Shown piece by piece: positions 8,684 to 18,348 of a stretch of 64,000 nt of DNA. The stretch comes from Cellulomonas alba. Lineage in GTDB: Bacteria; Actinomycetota; Actinomycetes; Actinomycetales; Cellulomonadaceae. The stretch's first letter is position 1. Each line of letters opens with the position of its first letter. Made by a program: the position numbers and the translations under genes. Under the pieces are notes generated by a model. It had not been told where the DNA came from. It did not search any database and worked only from the letters and a program-made list of their open reading frames with translations. The DNA lies in the NCBI RefSeq assembly GCF_030362835.1, contig NZ_JAUCGQ010000001.1, positions 62,001 to 126,000 on the forward strand, written 5' to 3'.

Positions 8684-8800
8684 CCTCCCATCCGGACTTT
8701 CACCGTCGGTCCTGGAGTTCCACCAGGTCAACCGCACGATCTGACGATCGGGCGGGTCGCGGACTGTCACCGCCGGCTCGGAATTACACCGACCCCGGAG
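8684..8800 (-). ncRNA. FMN riboswitch (RFN element)
   Basis: On the minus strand the segment carries the RFN landmarks in order: GGGGTCGGTGTAATTCC at the 5' end, then CCGGCGGTGACAGTCCGCGA, a variable hairpin, TGGTGGAACTCCAGGACCGA, CGGTGAAAGTCCGGATGGGA and a closing CTCC/GGAG-type base. It ends about 75 nt before the ribD start. Binding of FMN is expected to shut down the riboflavin operon, in actinobacteria usually by hiding the ribosome binding site; a G-rich GGGAGG lies just before the chosen start. Confidence 0.96.
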
Positions 8801-8876
8801 CACGTGTGCTTGCGTGAACGATGATGCCACACACGTTGTTCCCGGCCCTGGTCGGGGGCCTGCGCGGACCGGGTGC

Positions 8877-8894
8877 CGCCGCCCGCGGGCGGCG
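8877..8894 (-). terminator. Perfect palindrome after rpe, likely terminator
   Basis: An 18-nt perfect palindrome (CGCCGCCCG / CGGGCGGCG) lies 13 bp beyond the rpe stop on the minus strand and before the riboswitch. Next to it, a 13-bp direct repeat (CAGTCGGTGGCGT) covers the last rpe codons. A terminator separating rpe from the riboswitch transcript is likely, though no U-tract is present. Confidence 0.5.
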
Positions 8895-8907
8895 TCAGTC
8901 GGTGGCG

Positions 8908-9567
8908 TCAGTCGGTGGCGTCGGCGAGACCGCGAAGCGCGGCGATCTCGGCGGCCACGTCCGGCGCGCCGTAGACGGCGGAGCCCGCGACGAAGACGTT
9001 CGCGCCGGCGTCCGCGATCAGGCGGATGGTGTCGCGCGAGACCCCGCCGTCGACCTGGAGCCACGTCCCCGTGCCGGCAGCGTCGATCGCCGCCCGGGCA
9101 CGCCGGATCTTCGGCAGCGTGCCGTCGATGAACGACTGGCCGCCGAACCCCGGCTCGACCGTCATGACGAGGACCATGTCGAGCTCGTCGAGCAGGTCGA
9201 GCAGCGGCTCGACGGGCGACGCGGGGCGCAGCGCGACCCCCGCCCGCGCGCCCCTGGCGCGCAGCTCGCGGGCGAGCCGCACCGGTGCCTGCGTCGCCTC
9301 CGCGTGGAACGTCACCGACGCGGCGCCCGCCTCCGCGTACGCCGGCGCCCAGCGGTCGGCGTCGTCGATCATCAGGTGCACGTCGAGCGGCACGGGGCTC
9401 ACCTGCGCGAGCCGCTCCACCACGGGCAGGCCGATCGTCAGGTTCGGCACGAAGTGGTTGTCCATGATGTCGACGTGCGCGAAGTCGGCGCTCGCGATCT
9501 TCGCGAGGTCGCGCTCGAGGTTCGCGAAGTCGGCGGACAGGATGCTCGGGTTGATCAGCGCGGGCAC
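8908..9567 (-). CDS. rpe: Ribulose-phosphate 3-epimerase
   Basis: Rpe interconverts ribulose 5-phosphate and xylulose 5-phosphate in the pentose phosphate pathway. The 219-residue TIM-barrel protein shows [17 protein letters not shown] at the N-terminus, [15 protein letters not shown] near residue 38 (metal and catalytic Asp region) and [12 protein letters not shown] near 135. The GTG at 9565-9567 gives the conserved start [14 protein letters not shown]; a GTG 21 bp further upstream (9586-9588) is possible. It lies downstream of rsmB, as in other actinobacteria. Confidence 0.96.
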   Translation of the reverse strand: MPALINPSILSADFANLERDLAKIASADFAHVDIMDNHFVPNLTIGLPVVERLAQVSPVPLDVHLMIDDADRWAPAYAEAGAASVTFHAEATQAPVRLARELRARGARAGVALRPASPVEPLLDLLDELDMVLVMTVEPGFGGQSFIDGTLPKIRRARAAIDAAGTGTWLQVDGGVSRDTIRLIADAGANVFVAGSAVYGAPDVAAEIAALRGLADATD

Positions 9568-9625
9568 CGCGTCAGCGTATCGGCGCACGTCGCGGTTCGC
9601 GGTGCGGCGCGGCTCGCGACCGTCG

Positions 9626-11266
9626 TCAGGACGTGCGGCGCAGCAGCGTCAGGTGCATGGCGTCCGTGCCGTGCACGTGCGGCCACAGCTGGACGTCGTC
9701 CCGGTCGGTGAGCTCGGCGTCCGGGGCGATGCCGCGGACGACCGCCGCCGCGTCGATGCGCTGGACGCCCAGCCCCGCCTTCGTCGCGGCGCGCAGCGCG
9801 TCGACCACGACCAGCTGGGTCTCGGCCACATGCGGCGAGCACGTCACGTACGCGACGACCCCGCCGGGCCGCACCGCGCGCAGAGCCGACGCGAGCAGCG
9901 CACGCTGGAGCTCGCCGAGCGCCGCGACGTCCGCCGGCACCCGCCGCCACCGGGACTCGGGCCGGCGCCGCAGCGCGCCCAGACCCGTGCACGGCGCGTC
10001 GACCATCACGCGGTCGTACCCGCCGGGCTCGTCGTCCCCGAGGAGCCGGCCGTCGCCGGTGCGCACGGCCTCGACCGCGCCGGGCGGGACCGCGCGGAGC
10101 GCCTGCTCGACGAGCCGCGCACGGTGCGGCTGGAGCTCGTTCGCGAGGAGACGCGCGCCCCGCTCGGCCGCACACGCGGCGAGGAGCGCGGCCTTGCCGC
10201 CAGGGCCGGCGCACAGGTCGAGCCAGCGGACGTCCGGACCGTCGAGCGGGGCCGCGGCCAGCGCGAGCGCGACGAGCTGACTGCCCTCGTCCTGCACGCC
10301 CGCGCGGCCCTCACGCACGGCCTCGACGGCCGCCGGGTCGCCGCCCCCGAGCGTCGCGGCGGTCGGCGCGAGATGCCCGGGCGTGCCGCCGAGCTCGTCG
10401 CGCGTCGCGAGGCCGGGCCGGGCGACGAGCGTCACGCGCGGCGCGGCGTTGTCGGCCGCGAGCAGCGCCGCCAGCTCGTCGGCGGTCCGGCCGTGCGCGA
10501 CGAGCGCCTCACGCAGCGCACGCGCGACCCACACCGGGTGGCTCTCGACCGTCGCGAGGCGTAGCAGCGGGTCGTCGCCGGCCGCGTCCGCGATGCGCGC
10601 GTCCCAGTCGGCCTCCCGCTCGACGGCGCGGAGCACGGCGTTGACGAACTGCGCCGGACCGGCGCCGACGGCCTCGCGTGCGAGGCCGACCGTCTCCGAC
10701 ACTGCGGCGTGCGGCGGCACGCGCATCCCGAGCAGCTGGTGGACGCCCAGGCGCAGCACGTCGAGGACCGGTCCGTCGATCCGGTCGGTGGGTCGGTCGG
10801 CCGCGAGGGTGATCACGGCGTCGTAGCGCCCGCGCAGGCGCAGAGCACCGTAGGCGAGCTCGGTCGCGAACGCCGCGTCGCGTCCCCGGATGCCGCGCTC
10901 ACGCAGCAGCGGCGGCAGCACGAGGTTCGCGTACGAGTCGGAGTCGGCCACGGCGCGCAGCACGTCGAACGCGGCTCGTCGGGGCGCGTCCGTGCCCCGA
11001 CGACGCTGGGACGGCGCCGCCGCCGACCTCGTCGAGCGGCCCTCCGCACGGGCGGCACCGCGCTGCCGGCCCGACGCGTCGCGCCGCTCGACGCCCTGCC
11101 GACCCGCGTCGCGCCGTTCGACGCCCTGCCGACCCGCGTCGCGGCGATCGCCGCGCGGCCGGCCCGCGCCTCCGGACCCGCCGGCCGACCGTCCCGCGCC
11201 ACCCGAGTCGCCGTCCGGTCGGCCCGCGCCGCGCGCGTCGCCGTCGCGCCGGTCGTCGGCGGTCAC
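9626..11266 (-). CDS. rsmB: 16S rRNA (cytosine-C5)-methyltransferase, RsmB/NOP family
   Basis: RsmB methylates C967 of 16S rRNA. Of the 546 residues, about 95-235 form the NusB-like RNA-binding domain ([20 protein letters not shown]) and about 300-546 the SAM-dependent domain, with [14 protein letters not shown], the catalytic-Cys motif [18 protein letters not shown] and [11 protein letters not shown]. The first ~90 residues are an extension of Gly, Arg, Asp and Ala repeats (copies of [10 protein letters not shown]) that is not part of the family. The GTG at 11264-11266 overlaps the fmt stop, which supports this start despite the odd N-terminus. Confidence 0.92.
   Translation of the reverse strand: MTADDRRDGDARGAGRPDGDSGGAGRSAGGSGGAGRPRGDRRDAGRQGVERRDAGRQGVERRDASGRQRGAARAEGRSTRSAAAPSQRRRGTDAPRRAAFDVLRAVADSDSYANLVLPPLLRERGIRGRDAAFATELAYGALRLRGRYDAVITLAADRPTDRIDGPVLDVLRLGVHQLLGMRVPPHAAVSETVGLAREAVGAGPAQFVNAVLRAVEREADWDARIADAAGDDPLLRLATVESHPVWVARALREALVAHGRTADELAALLAADNAAPRVTLVARPGLATRDELGGTPGHLAPTAATLGGGDPAAVEAVREGRAGVQDEGSQLVALALAAAPLDGPDVRWLDLCAGPGGKAALLAACAAERGARLLANELQPHRARLVEQALRAVPPGAVEAVRTGDGRLLGDDEPGGYDRVMVDAPCTGLGALRRRPESRWRRVPADVAALGELQRALLASALRAVRPGGVVAYVTCSPHVAETQLVVVDALRAATKAGLGVQRIDAAAVVRGIAPDAELTDRDDVQLWPHVHGTDAMHLTLLRRTS
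11081..11140. repeat. Tandem 30-bp direct repeat inside the rsmB N-terminal extension
   Basis: Two 30-bp units (11081-11110 and 11111-11140) differ at one base and encode the repeated [10 protein letters not shown] peptide. Flanking sequence holds degenerate Gly/Asp/Arg-rich copies. In-frame repeat expansion is the likely origin. Confidence 0.85.
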
Positions 11267-12219
11267 GCGACCTGCCCGCCGAGCGTGACCGACCCGAGCA
11301 CGACACCGCCGTCGAGCCGCGCACCGCGGGCCCAGTCGGCGGCCGCCATCGGCCGCTTCCCGGCGGGCGTCACGTCACCGAGACGCACCGCGTGGCCGCC
11401 CGTGCCGACGAGCACCTCGTGCTTGCTCGCCCGCACCTCGCCGGGCGCGAGGTCGTCGACGTCGGGCAGCGGCTGGACCGGTCCGATGCCGAGGCGGGAC
11501 CCGTCCGGGAGCGTCGTCCACGCGCCGGGCGCCGGAGTGCACCCGCGGATGCGCCGGTCGACGGCGTGCGCCGGGTGCTGCCACCGGATGCGCGCGTCCT
11601 CGACCTCGATCTTCGGCGCGTGGCTGACTCCGTCGCCCGGCTGCTCCACCGCCGCGAGGATCCCCTCCTCGATGCCGTCGAGCGTGCGGACGAGCAGGTC
11701 GGCTCCCGCGACCGACAGGCGCCCGAGCAGGTCGCCGGCCGTGTCCCGAGCACGGATCGTCTCGGTGAACGACCCGTACACCGGACCCGTGTCGAGGCCC
11801 TGCGTGATACGGAAGGTGGACGCTCCGGTCACCTCGTCCCCGGCGATGAGCGCGTGCTGGACGGGGGCGGCGCCGCGCCACGCGGGGAGCACCGAGAAGT
11901 GCAGGTTGACCCACCCGTGCCGCGGGACGTCGAGCACCGCGGCGGGCAGCAGGGCGCCGTACGCGACCACGGGCGCGGCGTCCACCGCCAGGGCGGCGAG
12001 CCGCGCCTGGAACTCCGGGTCGCGCGGCGACGCGGGCGTGAGGACCTCGACGCCCGCCTCGAGCGCATGCTCCTTCACCGGGCTCGGATGCAGCGTGCGG
12101 CCTCGCCCCGAGCGCGCGTCCGGCCGCGTCAGCACCGCGACGACCTCGTGCCGGGAGCCGAGCAGCGCCTCGAGCGACGGCACCGCGGCCGTGGGGGTAC
12201 CGGCGAAGAGCAGTCGCAT
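11263..12219 (-). CDS. fmt: Methionyl-tRNA formyltransferase
   Basis: Fmt formylates initiator Met-tRNA using 10-formyl-tetrahydrofolate. The 318-residue protein has [20 protein letters not shown] at the N-terminus, the catalytic segment [20 protein letters not shown] near residue 105 (Asn and His) and [14 protein letters not shown] downstream; a C-terminal OB-like domain follows from about 210. It overlaps rsmB by 4 bp. The HAD hydrolase gene upstream ends 10 bp before its ATG. Confidence 0.97.
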   Translation of the reverse strand: MRLLFAGTPTAAVPSLEALLGSRHEVVAVLTRPDARSGRGRTLHPSPVKEHALEAGVEVLTPASPRDPEFQARLAALAVDAAPVVAYGALLPAAVLDVPRHGWVNLHFSVLPAWRGAAPVQHALIAGDEVTGASTFRITQGLDTGPVYGSFTETIRARDTAGDLLGRLSVAGADLLVRTLDGIEEGILAAVEQPGDGVSHAPKIEVEDARIRWQHPAHAVDRRIRGCTPAPGAWTTLPDGSRLGIGPVQPLPDVDDLAPGEVRASKHEVLVGTGGHAVRLGDVTPAGKRPMAAADWARGARLDGGVVLGSVTLGGQVA

Positions 12220-12229
12220 GGGCCCGATC

Positions 12230-12862
12230 CTAGGTGGCGGCGACGCCGGCCTCCGGCACGGGGACGCCGCGCGCGACGAGGTCCGCGCGGAGTCGGGCCG
12301 CCGAGCGGAACTCGAGCGCGACGAGTCCGGCGGCCGCCGCGGCTGCGACGTTCGCCGCGTTGTCGTCGGTGTACACGGTTGCGCCCGGGTCGAGGTCGAA
12401 CCGCTCGACGAGGAGCTCGAAGATGCGCGGATCCGGCTTGGCGAGCCCTTCGCGGCCCGAGACCAGCACGTCCTCGAGCAGCCCGATCGCGGGTGCGGCG
12501 GGCTCGGCGTGGTGGAACGTCTCGGCCGACCAGTTCGTGAGCCCGAGCACCCGCACCCCGGCGTCGACGAGGTCCCGGACCAGCCGCTCCGAGCCCGGCA
12601 CGGGCCCCGGCAGCGAGTCGGCGAAGTGCTCGACGTAGAGGTCGAACGCGTCGACGTGGTGCGGGAACCGGGCCAGCACCTCGGCGCGCGCCTCGGCCCA
12701 CGGGCGGCCCGCGTCCTGCCGGTGGTTGAACGTCGGGAAGTCGACGTCGGCGAAGTACTGCTCCACCTGGTCGCGCGCGAGCCGGCCCTCGTACGGCAGG
12801 TACGGGTCCCACCGCACGAGCACCTGACCGAGGTCGAAGACCACGGCCGCGACGTCGGTCAC
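12230..12862 (-). CDS. HAD superfamily hydrolase, subfamily IA
   Basis: A 210-residue HAD phosphatase-like protein. Motif I is [14 protein letters not shown] near residue 8, which has the DLG(N/Q)V form seen in YihX-like sugar phosphatases rather than the usual DxD. Motif II is LGLTNWS near 110, motif III the Lys in [11 protein letters not shown] near 145, and motif [11 protein letters not shown] near 170. A helical cap lies between motifs I and II. GTG 12860-12862 overlaps the priA stop by 4 bp. The substrate cannot be told from sequence. Confidence 0.88.
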   Translation of the reverse strand: MTDVAAVVFDLGQVLVRWDPYLPYEGRLARDQVEQYFADVDFPTFNHRQDAGRPWAEARAEVLARFPHHVDAFDLYVEHFADSLPGPVPGSERLVRDLVDAGVRVLGLTNWSAETFHHAEPAAPAIGLLEDVLVSGREGLAKPDPRIFELLVERFDLDPGATVYTDDNAANVAAAAAAGLVALEFRSAARLRADLVARGVPVPEAGVAAT

Positions 12863-14919
12863 GTCAGGTCGGCCGGGTCGAGCTGGACGCGCACGGTCCC
12901 ACCTTCGCGCCGCGCGCTGCGCACCGCCAGCGACGCCCGCAGCTCCGCGGCGAGCGCCGTCCCGTGCGCGCGCGGCACGCGCAGCACCGTGCGGACGTCG
13001 GGCACGAGCGACCCCCGCGGCGCGGGGCCGTCGACCGGGACCGGCCCGAGCACCTCGGCGCCGTCGACGCGCGCGACCACCGCGGCGACCGCCTCGCGCG
13101 GCCCGGTGACGGTCGCGACCCGCACGGCGGGCGGCAGCGCGAGCTGCGCGCGCTCGTCGAGCTCGCGGGCGGCGAAGCCGGCGGGATCCCACCGGACGAG
13201 CGCCTGCGTCACGCGCTCCTCCCCGTCGCCGACGACCAGCACCTGGCCGCCGTCGTCCGCGGCACGCACGAGCGATGCGGCCGCGAGCCAGCGCCGCAGC
13301 GCGTCCTCACCGGTGCGCAAGGACGCGCCGGACGTCGCGACACCGGCGTCGAGCAGCACCGCCGCCGCGTACCCCGCGGGCGCGACGGGTTCGGCGCCGG
13401 GGGTCGCGACGACGAGCGCCGGCCCGTCCGGCACCGTCGCGAGCACGCCGGACGCGGCACGCGAGCCGGACGCGCGGACGGTGACGCCGGGGAACGCGCG
13501 GCCGAGCTCCTCGGCCGTGCGCTCCGAGCCGACGCGGACCGAGCGCAGCTGGTCGTGGCCGCACTCGGAGCAGCGCCAGTCCGTCGCCAGCCGCGCGCAC
13601 CATGCGCAGGTCGGGATCGCGCCGTGAGCGGGAACGCCCAGCGGGCCGTGGCACACGCCGCACCGGGCCGCCGCCCGGCACCGCGCGCACGCGACGACCG
13701 GCACGTAGCCGGCGCGCGGGACCTGGACCAACACCGGACCGCGCGCCAGCGCCTCGCGGATCGCGCGCCACGCGGGCCCCGGGAGCCGTGCCGCGGCCGC
13801 CGGCCCCTCGCGCGCGAGCTCCACCGACGTCAGCGCGCGGACCCGCGGCGTGCGGGCACGCACGGTGGCGCGGTCCGCCACGACCTCCCGCGCCCAGCCG
13901 GTCGCGACGAGCGCCTGCGCCTCCACGCTGCGCGACGCGCCGCCCACGAGGAACGCCGCGCCCTCGAGCTCGGCCCGCAGCGCCAGCACCTCGCGAGCGT
14001 GCGGGTACGGCGCGCGCGGCTCGGCGTGGAGGCCGTCGCCGTCGTCCCAGCACACCACCAGCCCGAGGTCGGCCACGGGCGCGAACGCCGACGCGCGCGT
14101 GCCGACGACCACGCGCGACCGGCCGCGCAGCACCGCGAGGAACGACCGGTACCGCGGCGCGGGCCCGTCGTCCGCCGCGAGCCGTACGGCGCCCTCGACG
14201 CCCGCGGCCTCGAGCGCGGCGAGCACCCGGTCCAGGTCGCGCGCATCAGGCACGACGACGAGCGAGCCGCGCCCGGAGACGGCGCACGCGGCGACCGCCT
14301 GCGCGATCGCGTCGGGCCACCGCTCCCCCGCCGGCCCGGGCAGCGCGGTCCACACCGCCCGCGGCGTGCCCCCGCCGGCGAGGTGCTGCAGGAACGCCGC
14401 GCCGCCCCGGTACGGGGCCCACGCCTCGCCGCTCAGCGGGCGGCCCGCGCCGTGCGCCGGCGGCAGCTCAGCCACGTCCTCGGCCTCGACGCGCGCGTGC
14501 CGCGGCGGCACGGCGAGCCGGAGCACGTCGGCGAGCGTCCCGGCCCACCTGTCGGCCACCGCTCGAGCGAGGCGCAGCACCGCCGGCGTCACGACCGGCT
14601 CGCCCGACACGACCCGGCGCACCGGCGCGAGCGCGCCCTCGTGCTCGGCCTCGTCGACCCGCTCCAGCACATAGGCGTCGACGTCCTGCGCGCCGAACCT
14701 CACCTTGACGCGGGTACCCGGCCGCGCGGCGGCGTCCATGCTCGCGGGGACGAGGTACTCGAACGGACGATCGAGGTGCGGCGGGGGCAGGTCGACGCAC
14801 ACCCGCGCGACCGGCGCGCTCTCCGCGATCGGCACGGGACCCGCGCGTCGCGGCCGGCGCCGGGCGGGGGCGACGGGCAGGCCCTCGAGCGCGAGCTGCT
14901 CCGCCGCCGGTCCGTCCAC
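12859..14919 (-). CDS. priA: Primosomal protein N' (PriA), helicase motifs degenerate
   Basis: A 686-residue protein with the PriA architecture: N-terminal 3'-end-binding domain (PFEYLVPASMDAAARPGTRV), helicase-fold core, and a zinc-binding region CARCRAAARCGVCHGPLG ... CAWC ... CSEC near residues 400-455. Where E. coli PriA has the Walker A loop GVTGSGKTE, this protein has TALPGPAGERWPDA, and in place of the DEEH box it has CWDDGDGLHAE. It therefore looks unable to hydrolyse ATP as a helicase, a known condition of actinobacterial PriA. The GTG at 14917-14919 gives the start VDGPAAEQLAL; no better start is near. A structural or loading role in replication restart is inferred. Confidence 0.9.
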   Translation of the reverse strand: MDGPAAEQLALEGLPVAPARRRPRRAGPVPIAESAPVARVCVDLPPPHLDRPFEYLVPASMDAAARPGTRVKVRFGAQDVDAYVLERVDEAEHEGALAPVRRVVSGEPVVTPAVLRLARAVADRWAGTLADVLRLAVPPRHARVEAEDVAELPPAHGAGRPLSGEAWAPYRGGAAFLQHLAGGGTPRAVWTALPGPAGERWPDAIAQAVAACAVSGRGSLVVVPDARDLDRVLAALEAAGVEGAVRLAADDGPAPRYRSFLAVLRGRSRVVVGTRASAFAPVADLGLVVCWDDGDGLHAEPRAPYPHAREVLALRAELEGAAFLVGGASRSVEAQALVATGWAREVVADRATVRARTPRVRALTSVELAREGPAAAARLPGPAWRAIREALARGPVLVQVPRAGYVPVVACARCRAAARCGVCHGPLGVPAHGAIPTCAWCARLATDWRCSECGHDQLRSVRVGSERTAEELGRAFPGVTVRASGSRAASGVLATVPDGPALVVATPGAEPVAPAGYAAAVLLDAGVATSGASLRTGEDALRRWLAAASLVRAADDGGQVLVVGDGEERVTQALVRWDPAGFAARELDERAQLALPPAVRVATVTGPREAVAAVVARVDGAEVLGPVPVDGPAPRGSLVPDVRTVLRVPRAHGTALAAELRASLAVRSARREGGTVRVQLDPADLT

Positions 14920-14981
14920 GCGCCCATCCCACCACGGCCCGCCGACGTCCCGGGACGCCGTCCCCAGGTCGGTCGTGCGGC

Positions 14982-16181
14982 TCAGCCGACGGCGGCCTGC
15001 AGGTCGGCCACCCGGTCGGTCCGCTCCCACGTGAACTGCGGGAGCTCGCGTCCGAAGTGCCCGTAGTTCGAGGTGCGCCGGTAGATCGGGCGCAGCAGGG
15101 CGAGGTCGCGGATGAGCGCCGCGGGCCGCAGGTCGAACACCTCGCGGATCGCGGCGGTGAGTCGCTCGACCGGGACGGTGCCCGTGCCGAACGTCTCGAC
15201 GTACAGGCCGACCGGGTTCGCCTTGCCGATCGCGTACGCGACCTGGACCTCGCAGCGGCGCGCGAGGCCGGCTGCGACGACGTTCTTGGCGACCCATCGC
15301 ATCGCGTACGCGCCCGACCGGTCGACCTTCGACGGGTCCTTGCCGGAGAACGCGCCGCCGCCGTGGCGCGCGATGCCGCCGTACGTGTCGACGATGATCT
15401 TGCGGCCCGTCAGGCCCGCGTCACCCTGCGGGCCCCCGATCACGAACGTGCCGGTCGGGTTCACGAGGAGCCGGAAGTCGGACGTGTCGAGCTGGACCTG
15501 CGCGAGCACCGGGGCGACGACGTGCTCCGCGATCGCGGGCCGCAGCTCGTGCTCGAGGTTCAGGTCAGGGTCGTGCTGCGTCGAGAGCACGAGCGTGTCG
15601 AGGCGGACCGCGCGCTCGCCCTCGTACCCGATGGTCACCTGCGTCTTGCCGTCCGGCCGCAGGCCGGGCACGACGCCCTCCTTGCGCACCTGCGCGAGGC
15701 GCTCGGACAGCCGGTGGGCGAGCCAGATCGGCAGCGGCAGCAGCGACGGCGTGTCGTCGGACGCGTAGCCGAACATCAGGCCCTGGTCGCCCGCGCCCTG
15801 CTGGTCGAGCGGGTCGAGGTCGGACGCGTCCTCGCGCACCTCGATGGCCTTGTCGACGCCGGCGGCGATGTCGGGCGACTGCTGACCGATCGACACGGAG
15901 ACGCCGCACGAGTCGCCGTCGAACCCGATGTGCGACGACGTGTAGCCGATGCCGCGCACCACGTCGCGGACGACCTGAGGGATCTCGACGTACGCCTCGG
16001 TGGTCACCTCGCCGGCGACGTGGACCAGGCCCGTCGTCACCATCGTCTCGACCGCGACGCGGGCCTCGGGGTCCTGCTCGAGGATCGCGTCGAGGATGGC
16101 GTCCGAGATCTGGTCGCAGATCTTGTCGGGGTGCCCCTCGGTGACGGACTCCGAGGTGAACAGGCGCAGCGCGTCGGGCAT
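14982..16181 (-). CDS. metK: S-adenosylmethionine synthetase
   Basis: MetK makes S-adenosylmethionine from ATP and methionine. The 399-residue protein is of normal length. Signature segments are [20 protein letters not shown] at the N-terminus, [18 protein letters not shown] near residue 130 and [19 protein letters not shown] near 275 (P-loop-like phosphate-binding motif). It lies between coaBC and priA, the normal actinobacterial position. Confidence 0.98.
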   Translation of the reverse strand: MPDALRLFTSESVTEGHPDKICDQISDAILDAILEQDPEARVAVETMVTTGLVHVAGEVTTEAYVEIPQVVRDVVRGIGYTSSHIGFDGDSCGVSVSIGQQSPDIAAGVDKAIEVREDASDLDPLDQQGAGDQGLMFGYASDDTPSLLPLPIWLAHRLSERLAQVRKEGVVPGLRPDGKTQVTIGYEGERAVRLDTLVLSTQHDPDLNLEHELRPAIAEHVVAPVLAQVQLDTSDFRLLVNPTGTFVIGGPQGDAGLTGRKIIVDTYGGIARHGGGAFSGKDPSKVDRSGAYAMRWVAKNVVAAGLARRCEVQVAYAIGKANPVGLYVETFGTGTVPVERLTAAIREVFDLRPAALIRDLALLRPIYRRTSNYGHFGRELPQFTWERTDRVADLQAAVG

Positions 16182-16211
16182 GGCGTCCAGGGTATCCGCG
16201 GCCGGCGACGC

Positions 16212-17408
16212 TCAGCGCCGTGCGACGACCGCGTCCCAGATGGCGTGCGCCACGTCGAGCTTGGTGCCGTCGGCGCGCCCGACGACCTCGCCGGCACGGT
16301 CGAGCAGCGTGACGTCGTTCGTGTCCGTGCCGAACCCGACGCCGTGACCCACCGCGTTGACGACGAGCAGGTCGGCGCCCTTGCGCAGCGCCTTCGCGCG
16401 GCCGTGCTCGAGCACCGACCCCGTCGCGTCGCCGGTCTCGGCCGCGAACCCGACGACGAGCTGGCCCGGCAGCAGCGGCTCGTGCGCGAGCTCGGCCAGG
16501 ATGTCGACGGTCTCGACCAGCTCGATCGCAGGCGTGACGCCGTCGGCGCGCTTCTTGATCTTGTCCGCCGCGGCGTGCGCCGGCGCGAAGTCGGCCACCG
16601 CTGCGGCCATGACGACCACGTCGGCGTCCTTGGCGGCCGCGCGGACCGCGTCGCGCAGCTGGGCGGTCGTCTCGACCGGGACGAGGTCGACGCCGGCGGG
16701 TGCGGCGACCGCCAGGTTGGCGCCGACCAGCGTGACCCGCGCACCGCGACGCGCGGCCGCCTGGGCGAGCGCGACCCCCTGGCGGCCGGACGAGCGGTTG
16801 CCGAGGAAGCGCACCGGATCGAGGGGCTCGCGCGTCCCGCCGGCCGACACCACGACGTGCCAGCCGTCGAGGTCGCGCTGCGAGCCGTCGACGAGCGCGA
16901 GCGCCGCGGCGGCGATCGTCTCCGGTTCGGGCAGCCGCCCGGGACCGGTGTCGGCGCCCGTGAGCCGGCCGGACTCCGGGTCGAGCACGTGGACGCCGCG
17001 CGCGCGGAGCGTCGCGACGTTCGCCGCGGTCGCCGGGTGCTGCCACATCTCGGTGTGCATGGCCGGCGCGAGCAGCACGGGAGCGCGCGTGACCAGCAGC
17101 GTCGCCGTCAGGAGGTCGTCCGCCTGGCCGGTCGCCGCGCGCGCCAGCAGGTCCGCCGTCGCAGGCGCCACGACCACGAGGTCGGCGCGCTGACCGATCT
17201 CGACGTGTGCGACGCGGTCGACGTCGTCGAACACGTCCGTCGTCACGGGCTGGCCCGACAGCGCCTCCCACGTCGGGCGGCCGACGAACTCGAGCGCCGC
17301 GCGCGTCGGCACGACGCGGACCTCGTGGCCCGCCTCGCGCAGAAGGCGCAGCAGCAGCACGGCCTTGTAGGCGGCGATGCCGCCGGCGACGCCGAGGACG
17401 ATCCGCAT
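16212..17408 (-). CDS. coaBC: Bifunctional phosphopantothenoylcysteine decarboxylase / phosphopantothenate-cysteine ligase
   Basis: CoaBC carries out two consecutive steps of coenzyme A synthesis. The N-terminal flavoprotein CoaC domain (about residues 1-180) shows VLGVAGGIAAYKAVLLLRLL, the catalytic His in VAHVEIGQRADLVVVAPAT, and LLAPAMHTEMW. The C-terminal CoaB domain (about 185-398) shows VVSAGGTREPLDPVRFLGNR and KIKKRADG. The ATG at 17406-17408 gives the standard MRIVLGVAGG start; a GTG or other start upstream would add about 15 unlikely residues. It lies 10 bp from the rpoZ stop. Confidence 0.97.
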   Translation of the reverse strand: MRIVLGVAGGIAAYKAVLLLRLLREAGHEVRVVPTRAALEFVGRPTWEALSGQPVTTDVFDDVDRVAHVEIGQRADLVVVAPATADLLARAATGQADDLLTATLLVTRAPVLLAPAMHTEMWQHPATAANVATLRARGVHVLDPESGRLTGADTGPGRLPEPETIAAAALALVDGSQRDLDGWHVVVSAGGTREPLDPVRFLGNRSSGRQGVALAQAAARRGARVTLVGANLAVAAPAGVDLVPVETTAQLRDAVRAAAKDADVVVMAAAVADFAPAHAAADKIKKRADGVTPAIELVETVDILAELAHEPLLPGQLVVGFAAETGDATGSVLEHGRAKALRKGADLLVVNAVGHGVGFGTDTNDVTLLDRAGEVVGRADGTKLDVAHAIWDAVVARR

Positions 17409-17418
17409 GGGCGGAGGG

Positions 17419-17682
17419 TCAGCCCTCCGTGGCCTCGACGGTGAGCAGGCCACCGTCGATCTCGCGCATCGCGATCGAGAGCGGCTTCTCCTGCGGGCGG
17501 CTCTCGACGAGCGGCCCGACGTACTCGAGCAGGCCCTCGTTGAGCTGCGAGTAGTAGGCGTTGATCTGGCGCGCGCGCTTGGCCGAGTAGAGCACCAGGG
17601 CGTACTTGGAGTCCGCGCGCTCGAGCAGGTCGTCGATCGGCGGGTCGGTGATGCCCGTGGGGGCGGCGACGGTTCCAGCCAC
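17419..17682 (-). CDS. rpoZ: DNA-directed RNA polymerase omega subunit
   Basis: An 87-residue protein whose motifs, [20 protein letters not shown] and [14 protein letters not shown], match actinobacterial omega, which helps assemble RNA polymerase. The GTG at 17680-17682 is preceded by GGAGAACTGAC, a good ribosome binding site. It lies between gmk and coaBC, the usual order. Confidence 0.96.
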   Translation of the reverse strand: MAGTVAAPTGITDPPIDDLLERADSKYALVLYSAKRARQINAYYSQLNEGLLEYVGPLVESRPQEKPLSIAMREIDGGLLTVEATEG

Positions 17683-17723
17683 GTCAGTTCTCCGTACGTC
17701 GAGGGGGGATGACTGCCGCCATC

Positions 17724-18293
17724 CTACCCGGTGACCACGCCCATCACCTGGACCAGCTCGTCGGTGGCCCGGTGGACGTCGTCGTTCACGATCACGTGGT
17801 CGAACTCGGGCTCGGCCGCGAGCTCGACCCGCGCGGTGGCGAGACGGCGCTCGCGCTCCTCCGCGTCCTCGGTGCCGCGGCCCACGAGCCGACGCACGAG
17901 CTCGTCGAACGACGGCGGAGCGAGGAACACGAACCGCGCGTCGGGCATCGAGTCCCTGACCTGGCGAGCGCCCTGCAGGTCGATCTCCAGCAGGGCGGGC
18001 CGACCCGACGCGAGCTGAGCCTCGACCGGACCGCGCGGCGTGCCGTACCGGTTGCGGCCGTGCACGACCGCCCACTCGAGGAGCTCGCCGGCCGCGACCA
18101 TCCGGTCGAACTCGTCGGGCGGGACGAAGTGGTAGTGCACGCCCTCGACCTCGCCCGGGCGCGGCGGTCGCGTCGTCACAGACACCGACAGCCAGACCTG
18201 CGGGTAGCGGGCACGGACGTCGGCGGAGACGGTCCCCTTGCCGACGGCGGTCGGTCCGGCGAGAACGGTCAGCCGGGCGGGCGTCGTCGTCAT
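17724..18293 (-). CDS. gmk: Guanylate kinase
   Basis: Gmk phosphorylates GMP to GDP. The 189-residue protein has the P-loop [20 protein letters not shown] at the N-terminus (with Ala where many homologues have Ser), the GMP-binding [20 protein letters not shown] near residue 35 and [20 protein letters not shown] near 95. The ATG at 18291-18293 starts [13 protein letters not shown]; longer in-frame extensions are not family-like. It lies 55 bp after mihF. Confidence 0.97.
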   Translation of the reverse strand: MTTTPARLTVLAGPTAVGKGTVSADVRARYPQVWLSVSVTTRPPRPGEVEGVHYHFVPPDEFDRMVAAGELLEWAVVHGRNRYGTPRGPVEAQLASGRPALLEIDLQGARQVRDSMPDARFVFLAPPSFDELVRRLVGRGTEDAEERERRLATARVELAAEPEFDHVIVNDDVHRATDELVQVMGVVTG

Positions 18294-18348
18294 GGGTGGT
18301 GCAGGTCTCCTCGCGTCGGGCCGCCGTCCTGGCGACGGCGGACGACCG

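Noticed and set aside
8608-8703. Longer RibD start at GTG 8701-8703
   Set aside because: The codon lies in the conserved GTGAAAGTCCGG core of the FMN riboswitch, so the extra N-terminus would be riboswitch RNA, not protein.
9026-10564. Long plus-strand open frame over rpe and rsmB
   Set aside because: Mirror frame of two clearly recognisable minus-strand genes; no start signal or domain of its own.
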